Shown in pieces: positions 40,880 through 50,076 of a stretch of 64,000 nt of DNA. The stretch is from JAJDXO01 sp965221855. Its GTDB lineage: Bacteria > Pseudomonadota > Alphaproteobacteria > Rhodospirillales > UBA2165. The notes under the pieces were generated by a model. It was not told the origin of the DNA. It saw only the letters and a program-made list of their open reading frames with translations, and ran no database searches. The stretch's first letter is position 1, and the number at the start of each line of letters is the position of its first letter. A program made the translations under genes and the position numbers. The DNA is taken from the NCBI GenBank assembly GCA_965221855.1, contig CBDCSV010000002.1:166173-230172 (forward strand). Reading direction: 5' to 3'.

Positions 40880-41536
40880 ATGGCAGACCTGAAGATAGCT
40901 CCTTCGATCCTTTCCGCGGATTTCGCGCGTCTGGGCGAGGAGATCGCGGCCATCGACAAAGCTGGGTGCGACTACATTCATATCGACGTGATGGACGGGC
41001 ATTTCGTTCCCAACCTGACCATGGGACCGCCGGTCATCAAGGCGCTTCGCGGCTGTTCCGATAAACCGTTCGACGTCCACTTGATGATCGAGCCGGCGGC
41101 GCCCTATCTCGCCGATTACGCCGACGCCGGCGCCGACATCATCACGGTGCACGCCGAAGCCGACATCCACCTGCACCGCAATCTTCAAGTGATCCGCGGA
41201 TTGGGAAAGAAGGCGGGCGTGTCGATCAATCCGTCGACACCCGCGGCCGCGGTCGAGCCCGTTCTGGACGATGTCGACCTGATTTTGGTGATGTCGGTCA
41301 ATCCGGGGTTCGGCGGTCAGTCCTATATTTCCTCGGTGACGCCGAAGATCGCCGAAATAAAGGCGATGATCGGGGACCGTCCGATCGAGCTCGAGGTCGA
41401 TGGCGGCGTCAAACCGGACAATGTCGCCGAAGTGGCGGCGGCGGGCGCGAACGTCGTGGTGGCGGGCAGCGCGGTGTTTCAAGGCAAAGATTACGCGGCG
41501 ACCATCGGGGCGCTGCGGGATGCCGCCGGAAGCTGA
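40880..41536 (+). CDS. rpe: Ribulose-phosphate 3-epimerase
   Basis: A 218-residue TIM-barrel enzyme interconverting ribulose 5-phosphate and xylulose 5-phosphate. Signature: PSILSADFARLGEEI, HIDVMDGHFVPNLTMGPPVIKALR with metal His and Asp, DVHLMIEPAAPY, HAEADIHLHR, MSVNPGFGGQSYI, and the phosphate site EVDGGVKPDNV. All key residues are intact. It supplies substrate to the transketolase encoded upstream. The next gene (SLC13-type transporter) starts 13 bases later. Confidence 0.96.
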   Translation: MADLKIAPSILSADFARLGEEIAAIDKAGCDYIHIDVMDGHFVPNLTMGPPVIKALRGCSDKPFDVHLMIEPAAPYLADYADAGADIITVHAEADIHLHRNLQVIRGLGKKAGVSINPSTPAAAVEPVLDDVDLILVMSVNPGFGGQSYISSVTPKIAEIKAMIGDRPIELEVDGGVKPDNVAEVAAAGANVVVAGSAVFQGKDYAATIGALRDAAGS

Positions 41537-41549
41537 GGGGGAGACCGGC

Positions 41550-43067
41550 ATGAACGACGCGAGTGCGGGCGAGACAGCCGATGAGGCCGTGAAATCACCG
41601 ACGCTCGCGAACAAGGCCGGGAACCTGCTCTACGAATTTTTTGTCCATTACATCTGGGAGAAGCGCTGGTTCTTCATCGCGATGCTGGTCGGCGCCGCGA
41701 TCATTCTGTTCGTGCCGGAGCCGGAAGGGCTCTCGCGGAAGGGGCTGATCGTTCTCGCCATGTCGGTGGTCGCGATCATTCTGTTTATTACGGAACCGAT
41801 TCCGCTGCCGTCGGTGGCGCTGCTGATCATCCTCGGCGAAGTGTTTCTGCTGGGCGAGGACTCGGCCACCGTTGCGCGGTCTCTCTGGAACGACTCCGTG
41901 CTGTTCATTCTCGGCTCGCTCATGCTGGCTGTCGCGGTGGTGAAGCAGAAGCTCGACAAACGGATCGCCTGGCTGATTGTCCGGATGACCGGCACCAAGA
42001 CCACCAGGATATGTTTCGGTATTTCCGCCGTCTCCGGCGTATTGGCGTCGTTTATCGGTGAGCACACGGTGGCGGCAATGATGCTGCCCGTGGGGATCAC
42101 GCTGGTGACGCTGACCTCCGATGATCCCAAGAAAGTCCGGAATCTGGCCGCAGTGCTCTTGTTTTCCATCGCGTACGGCGCATCCGTGGCCGGCATCGGG
42201 ACGCCGTCGGGCGGCGCCCGGAACGCAATCATGATCGGCTATTGGCGGGAATTCTTCTACGACCCGGCCAACCCCGAAACCCAACGCTACCTGATCGACT
42301 ACCTGCGCTGGATGACGTTTGCGTACCCCATGTTCCTCATTCAGCTTCCCTTCGTGACGCTGATTTTGTTCCTGACCTTCAAGCCCGAATATCGGGATCT
42401 GTCCCGCGCGGTGGTGCGGCTCAGGAGCCTGGTCGAGGCCGAGGGGCCGATGAAATCGGCGGATTGGGTCTCGATTTTTCTGTTTTTCCTGGTCTTGCTG
42501 GGGTGGATTTTCGTCTCCGACAAGGTGGGCATGGGGACCGTCGCCATCGTCGGCGCGACCCTGTTCCTGGTAGCCGGTCTGGTCAGATGGGAAGACATCA
42601 ATTCGGGCGTCAACTGGGGGGTGGTGCTGCTTTACGGCGCGGCGATCTCCCTCGGGATCGAGATGAAGGATACCGGCGCGGCGAAATGGGTCGCCGAATC
42701 GTTCCTCGGATTCCTGGCGCCGTTCGGCGCGGATCAGGGGCTTGGGCTCTGGGGGGCGGTATCCGTGCTGACGACGTTCGTGACCAACACCATGTCCAAC
42801 GGCGCGGCGGTCGCGGTCCTCGGCCCCATCGTTCTCAACCTCGCGGATGTCGCGGGCGAGAGCCCGATCATCATCGGCTTTATCACGGCCGTGTCGTCCG
42901 CCTTCGCCTATTTGACCGTCGTCGGCACGCCGGCCTGCACGATCGTTTACGCCTCCGGCTATTTGAAGACCACCGATTTTCTTGCGGTGGGATCGAAGAT
43001 GGCGATAACCTCCATCATAATAATGATGATCGCGGCGGCGATTTACTGGCCGCTGCTGGGCGTATAG
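41550..43067 (+). CDS. SLC13/DASS-family sodium:carboxylate or sulfate symporter
   Basis: A 505-residue membrane protein with about 12 spans and two SNT-like re-entrant signatures: SFIGEHTVAAMMLPVGITLV in the first half and TFVTNTMSNGAAVAVLGPIVLNL in the second, the Na/substrate sites of VcINDY-like carriers. The N-terminal 20 residues are soluble. ATG 41550 follows GGGGGAG. The likely substrate is a dicarboxylate or sulfate-type anion, which fits the neighbouring carbon-metabolism genes. It is followed after 13 bases by a universal stress protein gene. Confidence 0.9.
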   Translation: MNDASAGETADEAVKSPTLANKAGNLLYEFFVHYIWEKRWFFIAMLVGAAIILFVPEPEGLSRKGLIVLAMSVVAIILFITEPIPLPSVALLIILGEVFLLGEDSATVARSLWNDSVLFILGSLMLAVAVVKQKLDKRIAWLIVRMTGTKTTRICFGISAVSGVLASFIGEHTVAAMMLPVGITLVTLTSDDPKKVRNLAAVLLFSIAYGASVAGIGTPSGGARNAIMIGYWREFFYDPANPETQRYLIDYLRWMTFAYPMFLIQLPFVTLILFLTFKPEYRDLSRAVVRLRSLVEAEGPMKSADWVSIFLFFLVLLGWIFVSDKVGMGTVAIVGATLFLVAGLVRWEDINSGVNWGVVLLYGAAISLGIEMKDTGAAKWVAESFLGFLAPFGADQGLGLWGAVSVLTTFVTNTMSNGAAVAVLGPIVLNLADVAGESPIIIGFITAVSSAFAYLTVVGTPACTIVYASGYLKTTDFLAVGSKMAITSIIIMMIAAAIYWPLLGV

Positions 43068-43080
43068 GGGAGAAGTCGGC

Positions 43081-44061
43081 ATGGCCGACGTGGTGGAAGA
43101 ACTTACTCCCGAGCAAATTCTCGAGGAGCGCAGGAAACGGTTCAGGGTTCTTGCGTGCGTGGACGGCTCGGACGAGAGCTACCGCGGTCTGCGTTACGCC
43201 GCGGATGTCGGCCACGCCGAAGATGCCGATGTCATTCTGCTTTACGTGCGCCCCGTCGATCAGGGCATGCGGACCGGCGGCCTTCAAGTCAGGGTGGCCC
43301 GCGAGAACATGCTCAACTGGGGTTTGGAACTGCCGGGCATTCAGTATCTGAAGAAGGGGCGGGACCAGCTCATCGAACTGGGTGAAATGGCGTCCACCTG
43401 GGGGGAAAAATTCACCCATACGGATGTCGACGGCGATCCGCTCGGCGACAACAAGATCGAATATCGCAGCGAGACCGGCAAATCCATCGTGCTCAAACTG
43501 AAAGTCGCGCCGTCGGTTGCCGCCGGGATATTGGACCAATACGAGCTCGGTCCCTACAACCTGATAATCCTCGGCGCGTCCGGCAAGGCGGGCGGGATCG
43601 CCAAGGCCTTATGGGATCCGGCAATCGCCGAAAAGGTCGCGATGCACGCGCCTTGCTCGGTGCTTGCCGCCAGGGACCTGCGCCGCGGCCACGGCCACCT
43701 GATATGCACCGACGGCTCCGAGGAGGCCCTGGCGATGGCGCGAAAATCGGCCCGGTTGGTTCACCGGACGGAACTCAAGAACATTTCCGTCATGTCGGTG
43801 GCCCTCGACGAGGAAAACCGGGCCGAGGCGCAGCGGTATGTCGACGAGGCCGTGGCGGTCATCGAGGAAGAGGACCTCCAGATCCGCAACGCATTCGTGC
43901 GCGTCGGCAATCCCGTCGAGCAGATCATCGAGGCCGGCGAGGACTACTCCCTTATTCTGGTGGGCGAGTCGGGCAGGACGGGCCTCAAGCGGTTCTTCAT
44001 GGGGAGCGTGGCCTTCAAGGTCCTGGAATACGCCAACAAGTCGGTGATGGTGGTCCGCTAG
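43081..44061 (+). CDS. Tandem universal stress protein (UspA domain x2)
   Basis: A 326-residue protein with two Usp-like domains, about residues 18-198 and 201-326. The C-terminal domain keeps the ATP-binding pattern G-x2-G-x9-G-S (VGESGRTGLKRFFMGSVAF). The first domain has an insertion of about 40 residues and the weaker pattern ILGASGKAGGIAKAL. The gene follows the transporter by 13 bases, and Usp proteins encoded next to carriers are often linked to their control (inference). Confidence 0.88.
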   Translation: MADVVEELTPEQILEERRKRFRVLACVDGSDESYRGLRYAADVGHAEDADVILLYVRPVDQGMRTGGLQVRVARENMLNWGLELPGIQYLKKGRDQLIELGEMASTWGEKFTHTDVDGDPLGDNKIEYRSETGKSIVLKLKVAPSVAAGILDQYELGPYNLIILGASGKAGGIAKALWDPAIAEKVAMHAPCSVLAARDLRRGHGHLICTDGSEEALAMARKSARLVHRTELKNISVMSVALDEENRAEAQRYVDEAVAVIEEEDLQIRNAFVRVGNPVEQIIEAGEDYSLILVGESGRTGLKRFFMGSVAFKVLEYANKSVMVVR

Positions 44062-44087
44062 GCTCCGGCCTCGATTAGGGGATTCCG

Positions 44088-44217
44088 GTTTTGTCCCCCC
44101 CTTTCCTAGCCCTTCCCCTCGAAAGGGGGGAGGGAATAGGGGATTGGATCACCTCCCCCCTGGAGGGGAGGTCGAGACGGCCGGCAATAGCCGGGCGTCG
44201 AGGGTGGGGGGAGATAT
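44088..44217. repeat. CCCC-rich palindromic intergenic repeat
   Basis: The stretch contains CCCTTCCCCT paired with GGGGGGAGGG and CACCTCCCCCC paired with GGAGGGGAGG, followed by a GCCGGC-AATA-GCCGG hairpin. It belongs to the type also seen at 53587 and 57683 and fills the gap between the convergent Usp and ACT-domain genes. Confidence 0.5.
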
Positions 44218-44241
44218 GGAAATTTCCCCTCTGAATTGGGC

Positions 44242-44772
44242 TCAAGCCGGCTGGTTCAGCATTCCCTCGACATGACACGAGAGCTGCATGTTCTCGGCCG
44301 TATTGGCGATGGTTGCCAGGCAGGCCGCCGCGCGGGCGCCCGGGATCCAGACTGAAAAGCGGACATTGTAATTGCCGTCCGGGGTCTTCTCGGACGATAG
44401 CCGGACGACGTTTGCATCGAATTCCACGAACGCTTCGGAGAGCCGGGCGATCAGCCCGGGCCGGTCGCCGCCGCTGACGGTCACCCGGTGGGTAATCCGG
44501 CCGGTTTCCCCATGGAGCGGCTCGAGGGTGAAGGGCGCAATGCTCAGCTTTCCGTTCGCGACATCCGGCACCCGTTCGAGGGCGGCCGCGAGGTCGTCCC
44601 CGGTGAGCGAATCCGGAATTTCGCAAACCGCGGTGAACTCGGCGCCGGTGCCCAACACGGCGAAATTGGCGTCACCGAGATTGGCGCCGAGATCGAACAG
44701 CGTTCCGGTCAGATCGGCGACAAGGCCGGTCCGGTCGGGACAGAATACGGAAACCAAGACGTTATGGCTCAC
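44242..44772 (-). CDS. GcvR-like double ACT-domain protein
   Basis: A 176-residue protein made of two ACT domains: residues 4-80 (VLVSVFCPDRTGLVADLTGTLFDLGANLGDANFAVLG) and 94-170 (HRVTVSGGDRPGLIARLSEAFVEFDANVVRLSSEK). It has the layout of the glycine cleavage system regulator GcvR, with PDRTG/GDRPG ligand loops in both domains. No DNA-binding domain is visible, so it probably acts through a partner or by sensing an amino acid. Without the IS256 element at 44852 it would lie 60 bases downstream of the NUDIX gene, which suggests a former shared transcript. Confidence 0.82.
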   Translation of the reverse strand: MSHNVLVSVFCPDRTGLVADLTGTLFDLGANLGDANFAVLGTGAEFTAVCEIPDSLTGDDLAAALERVPDVANGKLSIAPFTLEPLHGETGRITHRVTVSGGDRPGLIARLSEAFVEFDANVVRLSSEKTPDGNYNVRFSVWIPGARAAACLATIANTAENMQLSCHVEGMLNQPA

Positions 44773-44851
44773 AGGCGCGCCCTCGTTCGAGGTTTACCTC
44801 GCCGACAACGTGCAGCGGATATGCTCCCGCTGTCAAACCGGGTGCCCGGCG

Positions 44852-46131
44852 GGTAACGTCAAGAGTTATGTGTCAGGGAGACTGGGGTACTGATTCCCTG
44901 AGACTTGTTTTCGTGAATGAAGACCGCGAAGAGGATGCGGTCCATTGAGGTTTTATCCTGGAAGGTTCCCATGGGCCGGGTTCGTCTGCGAACCTCGCGG
45001 AACCTCCGTTCGATGGCATTGGTGGTCCTGACCTGCTTTCGCTCGGCGAGGTCCTTGTAGCGGAAGCAGGTGAGCAGGTCGTCGAGGTCGTTGCGCAGGC
45101 AGGCGACGGCCTTGGGGTAGGTATCTTCCCAGGCGTCGGCGAAGCGGCGGGCGGCGGTCTCGGCCTTGCGGCGGTTGGGGGCATTCATGACGGCGTGGAC
45201 GTCGGCCTTGACGGCCTGCTGGTCGGCTACGCGGACCTTGTTGAGGATGTTCCTGATTTTGTGCGCCCAGCACCTCTGAACGGGGATGCCGTGATAGACG
45301 ATCGGCAAGGCGGCGAGCAGGCCTTGGCCGCCATCAACGCAGATCATCTCAAGGCCCTCGCCGGTGAGGCCGCGGCGGTGCAACGCGGTGAGGAAGCGCT
45401 CCCACTCCGCGGCGCTCTCGCTGGCGGCGAGTTGGAAGTCGATAATCTCCTTCTTGCCGTCGTGCCGTATGCCCAGCGCCACCAGGACCGGCCTCCTGAG
45501 CGCGCCGGCGCCGGTCTTGCAGGCCAGCACCACGCCGTCGAGCATCAGCGCCTTGTAGGCGTTCTTCAGCGGCCGGCGGTGGAATGCGGCGACCGACAGA
45601 TCGAGGGTCTTGGCGACCCGGCTCACCGTCGCGGCCGAGACCGGACGCCCGAGCAGGGCAAGCAGGACCTCGCCGACCTTGCGGGTCGAGAGCCCCAGCA
45701 CGAAGCCGGCCAGGATGGCGCGGTCGATCTCTGGAGCGCGCCTTGCGTAGCTCTTCAGAACCTCGGTCGGGCAGAAGTGCCGGGTGCGCGGCACGTTGAG
45801 CTCGATGTCGCCGAGCTCGCTGAGCAGGCGGCGCCGGTAGGTGCCGTTGCGCCGGTCGCGCATAGCGCTGCCATCGAGGCCGTCGAGCCAGCGATCCACC
45901 GCCTCGGCCATCCGGCCCTCGATGATCTCGGCCAGCGCCTGGCGGCCAAGCGGGCGATAACCCTCGCCCCAGTCCAATCCGCCTGCTTGCATCTCCTTCA
46001 CCACCTCAAAGGCTTGTGGTAGGTTCTCAATCGTTACAGCTTGCTGTGGCATCGGGGTGCTCCTTCTTGCGGTTGTCGTAAACCACAGGGAGTACCCCAT
46101 TCCCAACTGACACATAAATTTTTACGTCACC
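44852..46131 (-). mobile_element. IS256-family insertion sequence, copy 1 (1280 bp)
   Basis: The ends read GGTAACGTCAAGAG on the left and, complemented, GGTGACGTAAAAAT on the right; both continue into TTATGTGTCAG. Eight-base target duplication GCCCGGCG lies at 44844-44851 and 46132-46139. Length and termini are identical to the copies at 56397 and 58889. Its transposase differs from theirs by one residue (Gln for Lys), caused by one base near 44962. Confidence 0.95.
44859..46052 (-). CDS. IS256-family transposase, copy 1
   Basis: A 397-residue Mutator-type DDE transposase. It has NGTYRRRLLSELGDIELNVPRTR in the N-terminal region, first Asp in LMLDGVVLACK, second in MICVDGGQGLLAAL, the C-H spacing region VQRCWAHKIRNILNKV, and the Glu in TTNAIERRFREVRRR. 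The ATG at 46052 is preceded by AAGGAG; upstream extension runs into the terminal repeat. The frame is intact. Confidence 0.95.
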   Translation of the reverse strand: MPQQAVTIENLPQAFEVVKEMQAGGLDWGEGYRPLGRQALAEIIEGRMAEAVDRWLDGLDGSAMRDRRNGTYRRRLLSELGDIELNVPRTRHFCPTEVLKSYARRAPEIDRAILAGFVLGLSTRKVGEVLLALLGRPVSAATVSRVAKTLDLSVAAFHRRPLKNAYKALMLDGVVLACKTGAGALRRPVLVALGIRHDGKKEIIDFQLAASESAAEWERFLTALHRRGLTGEGLEMICVDGGQGLLAALPIVYHGIPVQRCWAHKIRNILNKVRVADQQAVKADVHAVMNAPNRRKAETAARRFADAWEDTYPKAVACLRNDLDDLLTCFRYKDLAERKQVRTTNAIERRFREVRRRTRPMGTFQDKTSMDRILFAVFIHENKSQGISTPVSLTHNS

Positions 46132-46615
46132 GCCCGGCGCGTGAGGGGGAGATGGGACGCGAACTACCCCCGTCGAGGATGGAGCGCGATTCCCTGATAA
46201 TTCGCTCGGTCTCGGACCACAGGGCCAGGCTTGCCAGATCCTTGAGCCTGAACCAGCCCACATCGGCGGCATCCGATCCGGCAATCGCGGCGTCCGTCTC
46301 CGCGACCGCACAGTAGTCGATCAAGGTCATGTGGAAATTCACCCGGCCGTCGGGGTCGCGGTTGATGGAATCGACGGCATCGACGAGACCGACGATTTCG
46401 ACCCGTAAACCGGTTTCCTCCCGAACTTCGCGAATTGCGGCCTCTTCCAGCGTTTCGCCGAGTTCCTGGCCGCCGCCCGGGATACTCCATTGTCCCCGGC
46501 GCGGCGGTTTTCCCCGCTTGATCAGCAGAAAACGGTCGCCGTGCCAGACGACGACCCCGACACCGACAAACGGCTTGTCCGGGTAGTGACGGCCGGCGGT
46601 CGTGGATCGGTTCAT
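46127..46615 (-). CDS. NUDIX hydrolase, C terminus altered by IS256
   Basis: A 162-residue NUDIX enzyme. The Nudix box (residues 48-70) is GGQELGETLEEAAIREVREETGL, kept in shorter form here as G-x5-GE and REVREETGL with all catalytic acids. VGVGVVVWHGDRFLLIKRG opens the fold. The group acts on ADP-ribose or related nucleotides. The last codons run into the end of IS256 copy 1, which supplies the TGA. If the element and one target repeat are removed, the frame would end in HPV instead of R, so the protein is barely changed and probably active. Confidence 0.88.
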   Translation of the reverse strand: MNRSTTAGRHYPDKPFVGVGVVVWHGDRFLLIKRGKPPRRGQWSIPGGGQELGETLEEAAIREVREETGLRVEIVGLVDAVDSINRDPDGRVNFHMTLIDYCAVAETDAAIAGSDAADVGWFRLKDLASLALWSETERIIRESRSILDGGSSRPISPSRAGR

Positions 46616-46867
46616 ATTCGGATACTCCAGTAAACCGGAGGCTTCGGTTTTCCGGTGTCGCTTAATTGCCTGAATTTCGGGTATGCTTGTAGCAGAATCG
46701 CGTATCCTGACGTGTGCTAAATTTGTTGCTCGGATTGCCGCCGGAGAGCCGGCGGGTATTTGGGGCCGGGCGGCGTGGGGCCATTGCTTTCCGCTTTAGG
46801 CCGGATAAATAACGGATAACGCTCCCGCTCGCCCCCAGTGAGACACCGCATCTTGGTGAGGCAGCCA

Positions 46868-47677
46868 ATGGCGAAGAAGCCACGCGACAAGGCCAGAAGG
46901 AAGTTAGTGCGAGCCCGCGCGCGACGTCGGTTCGGCACCGGATTTGGCGCGCGGATCAGAGGTTACTTCCTGGCCGGTGTCCTGGTGACGGCGCCGATCG
47001 CCATTACCGGCTGGGTGGCCTGGGCGTTTGTCAACCTCGTCGATGAGACCGTTACGCCTCTGATCCCGGCGCAGTACAATCCCGAGACCTACCTGCCGTT
47101 TTCCATCCCCGGATTGGGCCTCCTGGTCCTGCTGATCGGCTTGACCCTGATCGGTTCGTTGACTGCCGGATTGCTGGGCCGCTACCTGGTCCGGACGGGC
47201 GAAGGGTTGCTCAACCGGATGCCGGTCATCCGGAGCGTCTACAACGCGACCAAGCAAATCTTCGAAACCGTGCTCGCCCAGCAGTCCCAGGCGTTCCGCG
47301 AAGCGGTGCTCGTCGAATATCCCCGCCGCGGTATCTGGGCGATCGGATTCATCACCGGGACCACCAAGGAAGAGGTCCAGAACCTGACGGCGGAGGAGAC
47401 GGTGAACATCTTTCTGCCGACCACCCCGAACCCGACATCCGGGTTCCTGCTCTTCGTCCCCAGGAAAGACGTGGTGCACTTGGATATGGCGGTCGAGGAC
47501 GCGATCAAGATGGTGATTTCCGGCGGCATCGTCACGCCACCGGATCAGCGGCCCGAAGCGGTGAAGCGCCAGCCGCGGGTCTCGTCCGCCACCTATGAGG
47601 ATCTGGACGTGCTGCGGGAAAAGGAAAAAACCCCGGTTCTGTTGCCCAAAGGGCACGAGCCTAGCCCGAGCGAATAA
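46868..47677 (+). CDS. DUF502 family membrane protein
   Basis: A 269-residue protein with a very basic N terminus (residues 1-30), then two membrane spans: GYFLAGVLVTAPIAITGWVA and GLGLLVLLIGLTLIGSLTAG. A conserved soluble part follows, with RMPVIRSVYNATKQIFETV, GIWAIGFITG, VNIFLPTTPNPTSGFLLFVP and EDAIKMVISGG, all DUF502 marks. Function is unknown; plant homologues (LCV-like) sit in membranes. Its last 17 bases overlap the end of convergent recG. A second methionine 10 codons upstream in the frame is less likely than 46868. Confidence 0.9.
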   Translation: MAKKPRDKARRKLVRARARRRFGTGFGARIRGYFLAGVLVTAPIAITGWVAWAFVNLVDETVTPLIPAQYNPETYLPFSIPGLGLLVLLIGLTLIGSLTAGLLGRYLVRTGEGLLNRMPVIRSVYNATKQIFETVLAQQSQAFREAVLVEYPRRGIWAIGFITGTTKEEVQNLTAEETVNIFLPTTPNPTSGFLLFVPRKDVVHLDMAVEDAIKMVISGGIVTPPDQRPEAVKRQPRVSSATYEDLDVLREKEKTPVLLPKGHEPSPSE

Positions 47678-49742
47678 ACCGCACCGCCGCATCCCGCTCG
47701 AACAGATACAGCAGCGTTCGCAAGGCCTCGCCCCGCTCGTCCCGCAGGCCGGGATTGCGGTTGAGAATCAGCTGCGCGTCGTCCCGGGCGGCGGCGAGCA
47801 GGTCGCCGTGAACCGCCAGATCGGCGATGCGGAATTCCGGCAGGCCGCTTTGCCGGGTGCCCAGGAGTTCGCCGGCGCCTCTGAGCCGCAGGTCCTCCTC
47901 GGCGATCCGGAAGCCGTCTTCGGTTTCACGCAGGATCTTGAGCCGCGACCGGGCGGTCTCGGTCAGCCCGCCGCCGTAGAGCAGCAGGCAGGTGGACGGC
48001 TTGTCGCCCCGGCCGATGCGGCCGCGAAGCTGATGCAGTTGGGCCAACCCGAAGCGTTCGGCGTGCTCGACCACCATGATGGTGGCTTCGGGGATGTCCA
48101 CGCCCACCTCGATGACGGTGGTCGCCACCAGGATGCGGGCGCTTCCCCCGGCGAAAGCGGCCATCACCTTGTCCTTCTCCGCGCCCTTCATCCGGCCGTG
48201 GACCAGCATCACCCGGTCCCCGAACTGCCGGCGCAACTGCTCGGCGCGGTCCTCCGCCGCGGACAGATCAACCTTCTCCGATTCCTCGACCAGCGGGCAG
48301 ACCCAATAGATCCGCGCGTCCGTTTCGAGCGCCCGCCGGATGGCGGCGGTTACCTCGGACAACCGCGAAAGCGGGATGGTCCGGGTGTCGATGGGCCGGC
48401 GCCCGGCCGGCTTTTCCGTGAGCTTCGAGACCTCCATGTCGCCGTATGCGGTGAGCATCAGGGTCCGGGGAATAGGCGTCGCCGTCATCACCAGAATATC
48501 GACGGCGGCTCCCTTTTCGGCCAGCAGCAGCCGCTGGTGAACCCCGAAGCGATGCTGTTCGTCGATGACCGCCATGCTCAGATTGCCGAATTCCACCCCC
48601 GTCTGGATCAGGGCATGGGTGCCCACCGCGATCGAGGTCGTCCCGTCGGCCAGCCGCGCCAGGATGCCGTCCCGGTTTTTGCCTTTTTCCCGTCCGGTCA
48701 GGATTTCCGTCCGGATGCCCGCGGCTTCGGCCAAGGGCTGGATGGTCGCCAGGTGCTGTCGGGCCAGTATTTCCGTCGGCGCGAGTATCACCGCCTGGCC
48801 GCCATCCTCGACCGCCGCCAGCATGGACAGCAGCGCGACCACCGTCTTGCCGGAGCCCACATCGCCCTGCAGCAGCCGATGCATTCGGGCGTCCGACGCC
48901 ATATCCGCCGTGATCTCGTCGAGCGCCCGGGATTGGGAGTCGGTCAGCCGCCAGGGGAGGGCGGCCAGGACCTTGTTCCGGAGCGCGCCCGTGCCGGTCG
49001 TCGAACGTCCCCGCACGCGCCGCATATGCGCCCGCACCAGAGCCAGCGCCAGCTGGTTGGCGAGCAGTTCGTCGTAGGCGAGCCGGGAGCGCGCCGGCGT
49101 TTCCGGCGACAGGTCATCCTCGGTTTCGGGGTTGTGCAGGGATTCCAGCGCCTCCCGCCAGGCCGGCCAGGAATGTTTCTTCCGGAATGCCGGATCGAGC
49201 CATTCGGGGAGGTCGGGCGCCAGCGGGAGGGCGCCGCCGATCGCCTTGGACAGCACTTTCAGGGACAGGCCCTGGGTCAGCGGATAGACCGGCTCGACCG
49301 CCTGGAGCTTGTCGCGCTCCGCCACGGTGCCCACGTGATCCGGGTGGGCCATCTGGATTTCATCGTTGAACCTCTCGACCTTGCCGCTGACCACCCGCGT
49401 CTCGCCCTCGGGCAAAATCTGGTTCAGGTAATCGGCGCGGGCGTGAAAGAAGACCAGCGACATGCGGCCCGTCTCGTCCTCGCAGGCGACCTTGTAGGGC
49501 AGGCGCCGGTTGGGCGGCGGGTGATGGGACAGCACGTCCACCGTGATCGTCGCGATAACGCCGGACGGCGCATCGGCGATCCTCGGCGCGAACCGGCGGT
49601 CGATCAGGCCGCTCGGCAGGTGCCAGAGCAGATCGGCGATGTGAGGGCCGGCAATCCCCTCGATCAGCTTGGCGATCCTCGGCCCGACCCCTTTCAAGGA
49701 GGTGACGGGGGCAAAGATGGGAAACAGGATGTCGGGTCTCAT
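47661..49742 (-). CDS. recG: ATP-dependent DNA helicase RecG
   Basis: A 693-residue superfamily 2 helicase that remodels stalled forks and Holliday junctions. The wedge/OB domain (about 60-190) follows FAPVTSLKGVGPRIAKLIE. The Walker A motif is GDVGSGKTVVAL (near 297), the DEQH motif DEQHRFGVHQR (near 394), TATPIPRTLMLT is motif III, and QLRGRIGRGDK is motif VI. ATG 49742 gives the family start; upstream in-frame codons are not conserved. It is divergent from sdhE-mfd across 82 bases. Confidence 0.95.
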   Translation of the reverse strand: MRPDILFPIFAPVTSLKGVGPRIAKLIEGIAGPHIADLLWHLPSGLIDRRFAPRIADAPSGVIATITVDVLSHHPPPNRRLPYKVACEDETGRMSLVFFHARADYLNQILPEGETRVVSGKVERFNDEIQMAHPDHVGTVAERDKLQAVEPVYPLTQGLSLKVLSKAIGGALPLAPDLPEWLDPAFRKKHSWPAWREALESLHNPETEDDLSPETPARSRLAYDELLANQLALALVRAHMRRVRGRSTTGTGALRNKVLAALPWRLTDSQSRALDEITADMASDARMHRLLQGDVGSGKTVVALLSMLAAVEDGGQAVILAPTEILARQHLATIQPLAEAAGIRTEILTGREKGKNRDGILARLADGTTSIAVGTHALIQTGVEFGNLSMAVIDEQHRFGVHQRLLLAEKGAAVDILVMTATPIPRTLMLTAYGDMEVSKLTEKPAGRRPIDTRTIPLSRLSEVTAAIRRALETDARIYWVCPLVEESEKVDLSAAEDRAEQLRRQFGDRVMLVHGRMKGAEKDKVMAAFAGGSARILVATTVIEVGVDIPEATIMVVEHAERFGLAQLHQLRGRIGRGDKPSTCLLLYGGGLTETARSRLKILRETEDGFRIAEEDLRLRGAGELLGTRQSGLPEFRIADLAVHGDLLAAARDDAQLILNRNPGLRDERGEALRTLLYLFERDAAVRFIRSG

Positions 49743-49824
49743 GAACCTGTGCCGGGGCTGACAGGAGCCCCTGGACGATTTATATCCTGGGCCCGAGAGC
49801 GAGTATAGGCTGGCGGCCCGCGAA

Positions 49825-50076
49825 ATGGATGCAATTCGGAAACGGCTGATGTACCGGGCCACTCACCGTGGAACCAAGGAAGCCGACCGGCTGGTGGGCG
49901 GCTTTGCCGGGGAATACCTGGCCGGACTGAGCGAGGACGAGCTGACGGCGTTCGAACGTGTTCTCGACGAATCCGACGTCGACCTGATGAACTGGCTCAC
50001 CGGGAAGGAAGACATCCCGGCGGACCGGCAGAGCGGCATCATGGACCGCCTGTTGAGTTATACCCGATCGCTCTGA
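49825..50076 (+). CDS. sdhE: FAD assembly factor SdhE
   Basis: An 83-residue helical protein of the SdhE/CptB/SDH5 family needed for covalent flavinylation of succinate dehydrogenase. The hallmark RGxxE is RGTKEAD (about residues 15-21). It ends in LMNWLTGKEDIPADRQSGIMDRL, typical of the family. Its stop overlaps the mfd start by one base (TGATG), so the two are translationally coupled. Confidence 0.93.
   Translation: MDAIRKRLMYRATHRGTKEADRLVGGFAGEYLAGLSEDELTAFERVLDESDVDLMNWLTGKEDIPADRQSGIMDRLLSYTRSL

Noticed and set aside
47595..49808. 737-codon plus-strand frame opposite recG
   Set aside because: It covers recG in antisense and has a low-complexity Gly/Arg/Gln composition; recG motifs are complete on the minus strand.
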